Assembly (NCBI RefSeq): GCF_000003605.2
Contig: NW_003108083.1
Span: forward strand, 515,760-579,759
Origin: Saccoglossus kowalevskii
Taxonomy: Eukaryota; Hemichordata; Enteropneusta; Harrimaniidae
Length of the DNA: 64,000 nt
Direction: 5' to 3'
Made by a program: the position numbers and the translations under genes. The notes below the pieces were generated by a model. It had not been told where the DNA came from. It saw nothing but the letters and a program-made list of their open reading frames with translations, and ran no database searches. Positions 47,436 through 57,800 of the stretch are shown here, piece after piece; the first letter of the stretch is position 1, and each line of letters starts with the position of its first letter.

Positions 47436-49854
47436 AGAATTTGGCTCGATCAGAAATTGATAGTACTCGTTAATTAGAATTCTGTATATACTTGTTTAAA
47501 CTAAATATCAATACCGGCCCTCCCTACCGTATAGACTTGTTTGTGTGAAAACGCATTCATAGATTGGATACCTCTGTAAACCGTGTGACGTAACGTTGGT
47601 GTTCAGTTTTATAGTAAGAATCAATGTATTTCAAAAAAACAATACAATTTATATTATATGCTAAAAAATAGTCAATGGGATACATTATTTGGCTTGTACA
47701 TTTTTGTCGACTGTAATACTATTTGCCAAATAATAAAAAAAAAACATAAAACTGAAACATTAAAGCGGGAGGGTCGTCACCTGCGCACGCGCGGGGGTTC
47801 CAAGCGACGATAACAACACACGCTAAGAACACAAAGGCTCGTGGGTAGACGCTTGTTTTAAAAACAATGACACGCTATGGCCACCTGACGCATGCGTAGG
47901 TGACTACTCCCTCGCTTTAATAATACCTGTCACACTGAGTACGATGACAAATGCCAAGAAGTCTGGGTAGGCAGCGATACCAGGCATATTCATTGGTATG
48001 TATTTCATAGAAAAGTTCTCCAGATTTTCCCCGAGCATTGAATCAAAATAACCACTCCATCCCCTGGCAACGCTTGCTGATCCTGTTAATATATAAGGAA
48101 AATGTAAGTTATAAGGAAGTTAATCTAACAAATGAGAGATGATTCTCAAACAATAGAACGTACTAGAATTGATTTCTTATACTGTTTGAATCAGATTATA
48201 TGTATTCCATATTCATGCGGCACAATCTAGAGCGTATTCACAAACACGCACACAAATGACTATTTGAGTAGTTTAAGGAGTTTACGTTTATCGGATGATA
48301 AAGACCGTTATCCAATATGACAGATTAGAAGTCTTGCATAATGTCTCAAATTTAAGAAAACAATGCGTTTAATAAGGTTCGAAACTATGACGAAAAGCGG
48401 TACTGAAATCAGTATGCCGTGTGCATGTTTTGTATATGCAAATTATTTATCAACATATTTTGTCATGCAGCCGTAATCTCTAATTAACATTTAATATCTC
48501 TAATTTAAACAGAGACCTTGACCAATGAATCTCTCCTAGTAAAGAATATGTACATACACCATGACGGAAGTATGCTATACTCTCATTGGTACACAAAAGA
48601 CACGTGATATAATGGTCGCCATACCTATGACATATTCCAATATCATGTTCCAGCCAATAACAAAGCCCCACAGTTCACCAACAGTGACATAAGCGTATAC
48701 GTAGGCCGAGCCAGCGCGAGGAACCCGAGCACCAAACTCAGCATAGCAAAGACCTGCGTGTAAAAAAAAAACAATAGATAGTCATTAAACAAGTGTAAGT
48801 TATTTGCGGCTGAATGCAAGTCTTCGTCGTAATTTTAGATGCGTCAAGACCCATTGCGTGGATGAGTCACATGATCGGGAAGATGTGGCGGTGGGTCACG
48901 GTTTAGGAACCAGTGTACGTGTTACGATCAACATACGTAATGGCGCACACACTGTAGATCCTCTATCATTTAACCTTCATGTAGGGACCACGGGGTATTT
49001 ATTCACAGAATCACGGGTGTGAAAACAAAGCTCACGGTCCTTTTGGATGAATATTCACATTATGTGCAAACAACATTTAGACAGCGGCAAAATGATGTAT
49101 TGGTCGACCAAAAACAGTAATTTTCATGCTATTTAATATACAGATGGACATAAACAATCCTCAATTACCAACAAACACATTTTAGGGCAACATCTGATTT
49201 GATCAGAAAATATATAGAAGATTTGTTAGGGTCACGTACTGGCAATGGTTCTATTCTTGTAATGTTGATATAACTAATAGTTAATTGAAATAGTTGAGAG
49301 CAAGATTAAACATAAATTGGAAAAATTGGATTTCAGAATACGGAAATATCAGTGAAAACAATTAAATGCTATTTTTGAAATAGTGAAAAATTGAACAAAA
49401 CTCGGACAACAAATAGAATTAAATTTTAATTACGCCTTTTGAGAAAATTTGCATAATCATGCCCAATCATTGTACAAGATTATTACTGTATTTGAGAGAA
49501 TATGTTATATTGCTATTAATCACTGACCTTATGCAAATAGAACTGAGTAGGGTGAGCGCCCTCTCGTGACGGGTTTGAAGCGCCAGGGGGCGCAAAGTAC
49601 TCTCCAAACGTCTTACCTGAAAGGACTGAAGCAATCCCCGCTATCAAAAATGAAAGAACAACTGATGGGCCGGCGACTTCTTTGCCTACTTGTCCGGCGA
49701 TTACATAGAGACCGGTTCCTAGTGTCCCTCCGATGCCCAACGCAGTCAGATCGATAGTGTCCAGACAACGCTTCAGATTACTCTCTTCGATGTAAGCAAA
49801 ATCTATATATTTCTTACGTAACAGGCGCTGTTTAAATCTATGGCATATCGTCAT
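38640..49854 (-). CDS. SLC7A: Cationic amino acid transporter, SLC7 CAT subfamily (622 aa, 11 coding exons)
   Basis: Minus-strand join of 49617-49854, 48625-48753, 47927-48082, 46044-46304, 45531-45753, 44869-45008, 43647-43749, 42747-42910, 41972-42138, 39183-39291 and 38640-38818. The total is 1869 nt or 623 codons with stop, and every junction has GT..AG and matching phase. The length fits the 600-660 residues of CATs. These are plasma-membrane carriers of arginine, lysine and ornithine, predicted to have 14 helices. Family landmarks in order: [20 protein letters not shown] (TM1 substrate loop), [123 protein letters not shown] and [12 protein letters not shown], with an acidic cytoplasmic tail. 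CAT1-3 against other CAT-type members cannot be decided by eye. No defect seen. Confidence 0.95.
39183..39291 (-). CDS. SLC7A: SLC7 exon 10: TM13-TM14 linker
   Basis: Residues 528-563 (109 nt). Acceptor ACATTGCAG|GCC in phase 0, donor ATCG|GTAAGT in phase 1. Encodes [16 protein letters not shown] and [11 protein letters not shown], which match the CAT pattern VPLLPxLxxFxNxYLM...WxRFxxWMxxG. The exon is short, and family resemblance together with phase identified it. Confidence 0.9.
39722..40021. mobile_element. TTAA-ended MITE (about 300 bp) in transporter intron 9
   Basis: Left end TTAAGGCGCAGTGGTCGTCG, then CGCTACGCATGTGCC. The right end, complemented, reads TTAGATGGTAGTCATTGCGC, then CACGCATGCGCG. 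The arms are about 35 bp with several mismatches. Sharing of GTCGTCRC and RCGCATG words with the elements at 1414 and 34264 suggests one superfamily. It interrupts a run of weak TATTGAGARCAGAAT repeats (39600-40220). Confidence 0.65.
41972..42138 (-). CDS. SLC7A: SLC7 exon 9: TM11-TM12 region
   Basis: Residues 472-527 (167 nt), acceptor TTATGTTCCAG, donor AAG|GTAATT (phase 0). Encodes a membrane segment ([15 protein letters not shown]), another ([20 protein letters not shown]) and the family signature [11 protein letters not shown]. Confidence 0.93.
42747..42910 (-). CDS. SLC7A: SLC7 exon 8: large intracellular loop
   Basis: Residues 417-471 (164 nt), acceptor CTTATTTATAG, donor CTCG|GTAAGT. 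Begins RYECDTGKP, the CAT LRYQP-like position, and continues as a Ser/Thr/Pro-rich loop, the variable hydrophilic loop of the family. Confidence 0.9.
43120..43195. mobile_element. TTAAAGG-type MITE, partial copy in transporter intron 7
   Basis: Begins TTAAAGGGCGGCAGTCGTTG and contains GGGACTAATAGCGACGTATA followed by CAACGCGTGTAAAATACAT, the complement of the interior of the 34264 element. The far end is eroded, with AACACGCGCTGCGCGAC to about 43230. Confidence 0.6.
43243..43465. repeat. Degenerate minisatellite in transporter intron 7
   Basis: Units built on CATGTAAACATCACCTAGACAG, then CTAG, recur at about 43259, 43336, 43368 and, weakly, 43440, with variants in between. Two units (about 43259 and 43368) keep CATGTAAACATCACCTARACAG. 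Unit spacing varies, so the array is old. Confidence 0.6.
43647..43749 (-). CDS. SLC7A: SLC7 exon 7: TM9-TM10 region
   Basis: Residues 383-416 (103 nt), acceptor TTTGTTAACAG, donor TTAAG|GTAAGG (phase 2). Encodes [20 protein letters not shown] and [13 protein letters not shown], the [14 protein letters not shown] signature. Confidence 0.93.
44200..44560 (+). repeat. Dispersed repeat, copy 2, in transporter intron 6
   Basis: TATATGTGAGACCTCATTTC (about 44222) and GGATATAAAATACAGACAGG then CATCAAATTCGTGACACTGC (about 44490) match the copy at 37015-37440 in order and orientation. The middle is less similar. Confidence 0.55.
44869..45008 (-). CDS. SLC7A: SLC7 exon 6: TM8 end and intracellular loop
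   Basis: Residues 336-382 (140 nt), acceptor TTTGTTTCCAG, donor GCGG|GTAAGT. Encodes [20 protein letters not shown] and [14 protein letters not shown], among the most conserved CAT sequences. Confidence 0.95.
45531..45753 (-). CDS. SLC7A: SLC7 exon 5: TM6-TM7 region
   Basis: Residues 262-335 (223 nt), acceptor TTGCCTTAATAG, donor ACGAG|GTACGT (phase 2). Encodes [35 protein letters not shown] and AVCGLST. The glutamate-rich EEVKNP turn after TM6 is characteristic of CATs. Confidence 0.95.
46044..46304 (-). CDS. SLC7A: SLC7 exon 4: TM5-TM6 region with extracellular loop
   Basis: Residues 175-261 (261 nt), acceptor TTTCACCACAG, donor ACAG|GTAATA. Encodes [17 protein letters not shown], a membrane segment ([20 protein letters not shown]), an acidic loop, and [20 protein letters not shown]. 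The loop lacks the N-glycosylation sequons that vertebrate CAT1-type proteins often have here. Confidence 0.95.
46583..46794. mobile_element. ACTGTA-type MITE relative in transporter intron 3
   Basis: Left end TACTGTAAAATGACTAATTTTC, right end the complement (AATAATTACCCCCTTTACAGTA). The interior is palindromic, with TTCACTGGGTTTTAA against TTAAAACCCAGTGAA. It belongs to the same loose family as 8532, 52331, 58379 and 59091 but is a distinct subfamily. Confidence 0.65.
47398..47434 (+). repeat. Poly(A) run of about 37 bases in transporter intron 3
   Basis: A near-pure A tract. It could be the tail of a retroposed sequence lying upstream (46990-47397), but I recognise no LINE or SINE body there, and no target duplication is clear. 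On the transporter's sense strand this is a poly(T) tract. Confidence 0.8.
47760..47920 (-). mobile_element. TTAA-ended MITE, copy 2, abutting a splice donor
   Basis: Inverted copy of the element at 1414-1575, with intact TTAA at both borders (47760-47763 and 47917-47920). The right border lies only six bases from the end of SLC7 exon 3 (47927), so the transporter intron becomes MITE sequence from about position +7. Confidence 0.8.
47927..48082 (-). CDS. SLC7A: SLC7 exon 3: TM4 and extracellular loop
   Basis: Residues 123-174 (156 nt), acceptor TATATTAACAG, donor GACAG|GTATTA. Encodes [17 protein letters not shown], a loop with the sequon NFS, then [16 protein letters not shown]. Confidence 0.95.
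48625..48753 (-). CDS. SLC7A: SLC7 exon 2: TM2-TM3
   Basis: Residues 80-122 (129 nt), acceptor TTTTACACGCAG, donor ATAG|GTATGG. Encodes [20 protein letters not shown] and [19 protein letters not shown], diagnostic for the APC-type SLC7 CAT proteins. Confidence 0.95.
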
Positions 49855-49885
49855 GGTTTAAGTTCAGTATCACAACATTATTTAT
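49617..49885 (-). CDS. SLC7A: SLC7 exon 1 (first coding exon with short 5' UTR)
   Basis: The coding part 49617-49854 gives residues 1-79: a basic N-terminus ([10 protein letters not shown]), [20 protein letters not shown] and [19 protein letters not shown]. The donor is TTCAG|GTAAGA. Just upstream of the ATG the strand reads TTTTTTTGATTTCAG|ATAAAT, a strong acceptor, so at least one non-coding 5' exon lies further upstream, above 49885. Confidence 0.93.
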
Positions 49886-50028
49886 CTGAAATCAAAAAAA
49901 TATCAATTAAATTTTTCACTTACATTCCCGTTGTACGGTGGCCTCAAGAACACAATATAGACACTCAAATACGCCACATTGTTCTGTGCTGTGAAGACGT
50001 ACCCTTTCTTGTTGAACGGCGATTGCAT

Positions 50029-50048
50029 TTGTTTGTTTGTTTGTTTGC
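50029..50048 (+). repeat. (GTTT)n microsatellite
   Basis: About five GTTT units. A similar (ACAA)n run lies at 57534-57556. Neither marks a recognised element. Confidence 0.7.
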
Positions 50049-50179
50049 TTTTTGGCCACGGTAATGTGTACCTTTTGGAGAACGCACGGAGATTACAGGA
50101 TGCATATTGTATCGTACGCGTTACGAGCACAATGATTTTGAAATTGATGTACAACGATCGTATTTATGATGGTTAATTT

Positions 50180-53030
50180 TTAAAAAAATATGTCACCGTG
50201 TGTATAATACAAACTACTTTCGATTTTATATTTTTATTCCCGGGCCGAGTTACATCACAGAAAAACGCACTATGTTGCTACGACGAGCACCACTGTACCA
50301 TGTGAATCTGTGAGCTATGCGCCAGCTGCTGTTGCCGGTCGAAAAAGCCGGTGAAACCAGCTAAAATCGAAGAAACAGCATAAATTCAACTCTGAAGGAA
50401 TCCTGAACAACCAAATTTATATATGTTTCACATGTAGGGGTATCCTAATTGCACTGTTCATGGCAGTCTCAACAACTACCCTAAAATACCGGTACAGTAG
50501 AGTAAACGGCCTTTGTTTTTACTGTGATGGTTGCCAGGCGATGAAAATGCCCGAATATCCGCCCGAAAATAGTTGTTTACTAGTCATAGGAACGACCGAA
50601 TAATTTCTGTATTCTCAGTACTGCTCTGTGTCTACCAATCCATGTTAGAGTGCCACCATCGTTGCACCTGCACCGCTATACGAGTTACAAGCTACGTATA
50701 CAACGCGTGTATTATATAATAATCAATTTATATCAATTTTAATTTTCTAAAATATTCTTTGATATGTTAAAACATTGTTTCATATTCTAGTTCATGATGT
50801 TTTTGACTAAATAAATGAAACATACACAAACAAGACCAGATCAGAAATTCGATTAAACCACAAATCTGGAATGATTAGGTTAAAAATAGGAATCAACGCC
50901 AGGTTATCGTTGTTTACCGCATGAGCACATTCTCTTTCATTTAATTTGATATAAACAAGATTCATGGCGCGCCCCCAAAACGTCTAAATCCATACACCCC
51001 CGCCCCCCGTACATTCTACATCCTACATTCCTGATCTATGGAAGTGTTCAACCAAATGTTAATTGATATCCGCTTTGGGAACGGGTCCATGGATAGGCCC
51101 ACGTCACCTCAATATTGATTTTCTACTATAATTCAAAAATATTTTAAGTTCGTGTTTCCTATTCAATCTCCATATGAACATAGAAGATACAGTTAGAGTT
51201 GTTAACCCACGAGTGAAACAATATTTACAAAACGTGCGTGAGTTTAATAACTCTGAAAACGTACAGTCGACGACACGATTTTGATGTCCTGTTTATCTTC
51301 AGTTCTGTATCCGTATCCGATGTGAGCACAAAACTAACATCGGAATCCAATTTTGAACAGCGTTTCATAGATGATCTTCGCTGTTCAATGATGAAAATTT
51401 ACACTTTGTGTATTAACAGTTTACTCAGTTGACCGTCGCTTGACAATTGTCAACTCATCTCTAAACCATGCAAATAATGCCACGTTAATGATGACATACG
51501 AGACAATAGGTAAATGGAATGAGGAATTGGTAAAATTACACTCGTCCTAAACGCCTGAACCACTCATCTGTTTTCGTGATTACAGAGGTGAAGAAACAAA
51601 AAAATGTTCTGCGACGATTTACTTCCAGGTTCGCTGGTAATCGGCTAATATTTTCTCTGTTCTGTATGGTTATATTCAAGCGATGTTAGTTTATCAAAAA
51701 GGTCATGATATCACTAACGCATCGAGGTGTTCCTCATGAAATCATAATTTTGGTGTAGTAACTTGCCCATTTTTAATGATGTACACGGGTCTGTTGGGTG
51801 TTTTATTTCGTTACATGAGACTCATATTCACCGGCTTTGAAACCGTCGATTCGGACCATGCAAGCGATTGTGGCCAATGTTAATCGGAAAATATAGAAAA
51901 CATATAGACACGAATTACAAATTCAAACGTTGCTATAAAACGCGATCGAACGAGTTACGTATCTCGTGTCCCCCTAGCTACTAGAATACCTGTTCTATGA
52001 TCATGACGAACCAACTTCTCTCATTATGTAAAAGGAGAACCTTCGTTTTAGTGTGGGAACCGTCATTTGATTTGATTTGATTTGATTTGATATCAATGCT
52101 GAATCAATATTCATGTCATGGATGCACGGATGTGCGAAAATGTCACAGCTGTCACATATGCTGCGACAGTTACTCCATTAACTTAATCACTGTTTGTGGT
52201 GTATATAGGAATTTTATTATTGAAAAGGTCGATTGAATATTCAACAATGTTTGTTTGTTTTTGTCGTTGTTACAGATGAAAAGATAGGGGAGAAGGTAAT
52301 TACTCGGGTCTGACAACTGTCCAAATTATATACTGTATATATAAATGATTCAGTGAAAATAAAATCCAGTGAATATACAGTTATTCCCATATTTTTACAT
52401 TCAACTCATCAAAAATCAGCGAAAATTAATTCCATACAAAACACCAAAAAGGTCTATTCAGCGAAAATTAATTCCAGCTAAAATAAAGTATTTCACAGTA
52501 CCACTTTACTGCGCCAAATGATTGATGGGATATTAATACTTCTGGTTATAGTAAAGCGCAGATGAAATCAAATTTGTCTTGAAAAAATGTGATGACCAAC
52601 ATTAAATTAATTACGTCACGAAATCTGTTGCGACGTAATAAAGCAATTATATGGTACTAACCAATCAGCGTATAAAATCATATGCGATCACGTGATATAC
52701 CAGTAGAGAGGGTAAGTGAAGAGAGCACTAATACTAATTTGATTGTTATGTTCGTACCGCTGTATTTCACAAATCGCTTTAAAACTACAGAATTTTTCTC
52801 GCGAAAGATGAAGCAGATGGTGAAACTGGTTTGTAATATTTTTATGCAAACAGACGAGGGCGAAGAAGATGTGTCGCGTAATAAACAGCGCGAACTGTCA
52901 CGGAAATGGTGAATCCGTTGTAGAAATCCTCGCGTTTTGCGGTGTCATTTTGGGAGATACTTTCCTCTCAAAGAATCGATATTGACAACAGGACCGGACA
53001 GAATGCAGTCACAAACCGTACTTATTGCAC
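50180..53030. other. Gene-free stretch, probably 5' intron or flank of the transporter gene
   Basis: It contains a partial TTAAAGG-type MITE near 50690-50745, a (TTTGA)n run at 52070-52090 and the ACTGTA-type MITE at 52331. The plus-strand frame at 52682-52912 (MRSRDIPVERVSEESTNTNL) is compositionally protein-like but short and matches no family I know. Confidence 0.35.
52331..52500 (-). mobile_element. ACTGTA-type MITE, copy 2
   Basis: Runs from TACTGTATATATAAATG to AAAATAAAGTATTTCACAGTA. It contains ATTCAGTGAAAATAAAATCC, ACATTCAACTCATCAAAAAT and CAGCGAAAATTAATTCCA, all shared with 59091-59287 in the same orientation and with 58379-58571 in the opposite one. Confidence 0.8.
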
Positions 53031-53035
53031 ACACG

Positions 53036-53100
53036 TGTGGCTTAGTGTTTAGCTTGCCCGTGCAGTATGACGCGATATCTCGAGTTCGAACGTGACTGCC
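53036..53100 (+). repeat. tRNA-derived repeat head
   Basis: GTGTGGCTTAGTGTTTAGC (box A-like) and GAGTTCGAACG (box B-like) stand at tRNA spacing. It lies directly upstream of the CAGTGGCGGAT foldback. No proper cloverleaf forms. Confidence 0.45.
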
Positions 53101-53130
53101 AATTAGGAATCGTACATACTGTCAGACACA

Positions 53131-53285
53131 CAGTGGCGGATTCAGACGGGGGCAGGGGGGCCACCAACCCCCCAAACGCATGACGATTCATATCATCTGT
53201 ATTACGCATAGCTTCTCTGCAATTTACGCTCCGTATATCTTAAGCGAGGCTTGGACAAAAATACATTTTGCTGGATCCGCCACTG
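53131..53285 (+). mobile_element. CAGTGGCGGATYCAG foldback MITE, copy 1
   Basis: Ends CAGTGGCGGATTCAG and GCTGGATCCGCCACTG are inverted. The interior shares GCATAGCTTCTCTGC and GGGGG/CCCCC runs with the inverted copy at 58601-58745, for example ATCATCTGTATTACGCATAG against CTATGCGTAATCCAGATGAT. This type is widespread in animal genomes. Confidence 0.8.
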
Positions 53286-54479
53286 CAGACACATGACATT
53301 CAGATTTGGAAAAACGATGAAATACTCAGGCGGGCGGCCTGTTCTACTTAGTCATCAGTGCAAGTGCAAATTACAGTGTCATTGCTACGAGTAGCGAATT
53401 TCGTGATAGCTGGCACTTTCTGTACGATAACCTTATGTGTATATATATTTAGTTTACCTAGTAATAAATTGCCTTTAAATGTGAACTTGACTGATTCGAT
53501 CATGAAATTTGTATTGCATCAAATACTTTGTATACATATATATCTAGTGGTGAATTATCATGGAAACCTGAAATTTCGCAAATTGTGTTTTTGTATATAG
53601 AGGTCTGAACGAATTGTACCTGACACCCCTATGACCAAAATGGTTTGGTCACATTGACAACACAAAATGACTACGCTGTCACGGTAGTCACTGATTCTGC
53701 GTGCGATGAATACAACATCTTAGAGCATATTGGTGATTGTCTGATATCATTTTTGTTCATAGTGTTTTATTAAGCTGTACATCCGTTAATAAGATGCTAA
53801 ATGTTTGGGTTTAAAATTTGCTTATGACCTGAGAAACATCACAAATTGCGCTGTAATTTTAACAATTCGCGTGTAAGCAAGTCTGGTTCAATATGTTCGT
53901 TAATATCGCTTATCAACAGGTGGTAACATATGGTGTATACCACACCGTCACACAGCATTGATTTTTTTAAAAATATTATCAAAAACAGGAAACCACGATT
54001 ATTGTGAACAATTTTTTCACCACGATACAAAAATAGTAAAAATGTGACGCAATTAATGCATGATGACGTCACAAACTGTATCATTTTTCCATTGATATCG
54101 ACACATCCGGTGTTTGCACCTTGAACATGTTACAAATTAGTGAACGTTGTATTCACTATAACTCGCTTTTATCATACCGCACACAGTGCTGGTTATTTGC
54201 ATTCCGAGACTTGTCTTCATATCGACGGGACGCATTGGCGGTGAGTCGTACGTATCGTATCGTTGCAATAGGCCTGAAACGAACCTTGGAACTAAATTAT
54301 TCGGGGATGGCCGCGAAAAACGAATCATAACGGCAAGATGTCACAATTGTGATTATAATTAGGAATATATTAGAAATGTCAATGATATAAACTGAAATTC
54401 ACATGTACTTTATTATTACGTACGTGTTGACTAACACATGATAATATCTTCACTGTGGTTTGGAAATGGGTGCCCCGAT

Positions 54480-54615
54480 TAGTATGACCATGTTTCACGT
54501 GCGTGGTCCCATATCAAACAATGACGAGATGTGACGACCACCGCCCTTTGAAGACCTCGTCTTTGTGGGTTCCAGCATGCGACGTATACAATGCATGAAA
54601 AATACGTGATTTATT
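54480..54615 (-). repeat. Relative of the TTAAAGG-type MITE
   Basis: On the minus strand AAAGGGCGGTGGTCGTCAC and CGTATACGTCGCATGC-like words recur, with the neighbouring AATAAATCACGTATTTTTCA. The order of parts is shuffled against 34264, so this is either a composite or two adjacent fragments. Confidence 0.4.
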
Positions 54616-54619
54616 TACA

Positions 54620-56580
54620 CGTCCTTTAAAATGGTTTGCATAAACGAATCAGTGTGAGCTGTGTGTGCCTGGCCTCCACTAAATTTCAGACCTTTTTCGT
54701 GGTCCGAGATCAAACTAAAGATTGCCAGTATAAAAGGCAGAAATTGACACGTCAATAAAAACCTGTAAACAAAGAGGCTGATATCTGATCGATTGGTGGG
54801 TATTAGGTTTGGGTAGCTTATCAGGCACAGTCTTGAAATTGACTCAAGTTTGTTGTTCACTTTGGTGTTGCGTTTCCCTAAAGCTAGTACGGTATACACA
54901 AACCAATAAAAATCGTATCGAATCAAGTCGAGTAATTTAAGTTGTATATATTCGGTAACACTCATCACCAGCGTGTTCGTTCTGAACGGCTAATCGCCGG
55001 ATTTAGAGGCACCCCATGACGCGGATAATATTTTGAAATTCCCTCTGAAATATCGCCTCGCCAAAACAAATACTACTGAAGTACTCTCTTATGTTTTGGT
55101 GAAAACATAATATTACGCATGGACTATACAGTGTAAGGCGATCATATATGTCAACGTACCGGTCATACTGTGGCTGGTATGCACGACAACCAACTAGTGG
55201 TTCGTACATAGTTAGAGAGTTGCATACATTACTTTATATGTGAGTATGTTTATTCTTTATTTCGCGGTATTCCGGCATTCGCCATTTATAACCCCCATAA
55301 TATTTTATTTATATTATTAAAAAAACAAACATCAAAAATAAACAAGGAACAAATCTTGTACATAATCGATATCGATGAAAAACTGTTTATTTGAAAATAC
55401 CCGTCACGGCAGTGCACGAGTATTAAATTAATCGTTGCTGGATTTAACCGCTCGTGTCAAAAATTAAATAAAATTGAAAAAGAGATTTGTGTGCTCAGTC
55501 TTAATAACAACCACTGTGACATTATATCCGTTATAGTTGTTAACAGAAAATGGGATCAACAACAGCATATTTCTGTCATGAATCGTAACATAGTGCTAAC
55601 GAAAACATACGATTAAATATACAATGTCACGCTAGACAATCGGCCCCACCTGTGTAGGCCTCTACGCCGGGTCGATTGTGGTATATAGAGAGGAGACATT
55701 TTATGAAATTGTATGTATATTTCAGAAAGAACTATACGTTCGAGTTTACAGAAAGTTAAAAATAATGCAATAAGTCGTTTTGTATATAACTTGTACTGAT
55801 TTACATTGTGACACGAAATTACTGAGTGTAAATTTTAAACGAGACAAGCATATCGAAATGAATTTATTTTGTAATGTTCACTTTGCACATTGGGATTAAT
55901 TTAAATAATACCGCCCACCGCCTAATGTCGCATATAAATGTAGTACCTTCACTTTGACATATCTTACGGCGGGTTTTGTCACTATTCTAGTACGCCGCAC
56001 CTGATGTACTAGAATGTGACGAGTATCGCAAAAGCCCTCAGCGTCGAGTGTATTGGCCGTTCTCGCGGGGCGTGACAAAACAATGAATCTATACATACAT
56101 TTGAAATCCTTTAATTTCTAATTGTTGCTGATCTTGAATTAAAAATAATGACCGAGCAGACACCTGAACTATCCCCGAACAGTCAGCCATGTTGCGACGA
56201 CCAGTACCGCTAGAGGGGGCGGGAGTGGGAGTTAGAATTAGAAATACAAGTGTAAAAATAGACTCCATCTACATGCAGAGCTATCGAAAAATTTATGTTT
56301 AAACAAGAGTACAAGAACGCTTGCATGTGAAGCACAACAAATCATCGTCTACACCTGCCCCTAAACTACTGGTCTGCCCTTCACACTTGGTACTATAATG
56401 CACAAAAATAATGGCACAACATAACGCAATGATTGTAAAATAAAATATTTTGCGTTGTTACTGGTAATGACTTTTGAACAATGGAATAAGACAATCATAG
56501 CTGATTACTGGGTTCTGATGTTTAACCGTGACTATTGCGTGCGTTATTCTATTTAGTTCGCAATGTTTTGTATTTTTATT
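54620..56580. other. Gene-free stretch
   Basis: AT-rich, with no recognised protein, RNA or bounded repeat. Minus-strand frames at 54615-54968 and 55896-56096 have no motif. Confidence 0.4.
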
Positions 56581-56689
56581 CATAGACTTGTATTAGGTTG
56601 TGTTCGTGTGGATGTCACTTCTCTGATAAATTAAGCATGCCAAATCATTGTTATTATTTTGTATTTGCCTGCACATTGGTGTGTACATA

Positions 56690-57010
56690 CTATATGGGAT
56701 CTGCTCAGATTATTTGCCTAAAAAACATTCATAGATGTTACACTCGCATGAAATATAACTATCATTTATATTTCCTAAATGTTCAGTCTCACAGAGATAA
56801 AATGTTATGCAGGAGAGGCGTCAGGTTGTGGAACAGTTTGAGATCTTTAAATGTGTATGGAATATTTTTTTTTATTTAAATATCATTTAGTTGGTTTAAT
56901 TAAGTAGTTTTAGCTTGTAAAGAATCCTTTGTGAGTTTATTAATTAAAAACGAGTTTTAAATGGTAGCACAAAATTGTGTAAATCAATATATTAATCAAT
57001 CAATCAATCA
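56690..57010 (+). mobile_element. 3' end of a non-LTR retrotransposon (LINE) with (AATC)n tail
   Basis: The frame ends RCYTRMKYNYHLYF, then RRGVRLWNSLRSLN, the pattern (YxTR...N...RGxxLWNSLP) that closes the reverse-transcriptase protein of L2/CR1-like LINEs. About 120 bp later the sequence ends in AATCAATCAATCAATCAA (56994-57010), a short tandem-repeat tail typical of those families in place of poly(A). It is a 5'-truncated copy, as most LINE inserts are; the upstream RT core is not seen. Confidence 0.6.
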
Positions 57011-57671
57011 AACCAACGACAAGCGCGTGCATGATTCTTGTGCTTGTCCATAATTGGATATGATACGATGGTAATGATTACTGGTACGACTTTGAGTACT
57101 AGTATAACACGATTACATGCATGAATTACAACATTAAAAGAGACATGGGGAGTAGTTGTTTACTGTAAAAACACTACACTGACACTACAATATATAAACT
57201 CGACGATGAGATATTGTAGTAATATTTCGATAATTGAAATTTCGTAGTTTTAGCGTAAGCTGGTCTTATGTGTATCACGGTTTGTAGTTTCATATCTGTA
57301 CGTACCATATATTAATATGATTGGAACCTACCTACCTACCTAAGTTGGCACGTGTACCGTTGATCGGACGTGATCTTAGATCAATCGCCTCGTATGAATG
57401 ACTGTGAATGACGACGAAAACACCCTAATTGTTTAGTTGGTCATTACAATTAAGTAGAATTCAGTTATCTAATTACCATTTTACCAATACTGACCTGTAT
57501 TTCATCGTTGGTTTGACCGCAACGTATGCCACAAACAAACAAACAAACAAACAACAATTCAATGAATAAACACATACATCGTGACAATTAATGAATGACC
57601 GAGTGTCTTTATATAGTAGCATGTTAGTCACTGACATGTAAAGCAATACATCTGAACTGAATGAAACATAC

Positions 57672-57800
57672 CTACACTGAACGCTTCACTGAAACTCCCT
57701 TTCACTATCACACCACGCTGAGCACTTCCGGAATCGGTAGATGTAAATGGCAAATCGGGCGCACGACACAGATTCCCATAAAATAATACGTACACTTAAT
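57672..57800 (-). other. Candidate non-coding first exon of the transporter gene
   Basis: On the minus strand a GC-richer block ends in GTGTAG|GTATGT, a good donor. TATTATTTTATGG lies upstream as a weak TATA-like element. The transporter's first coding exon starts with a strong acceptor, so an upstream exon must exist, but nothing ties this block to it except strand and donor. Confidence 0.2.
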
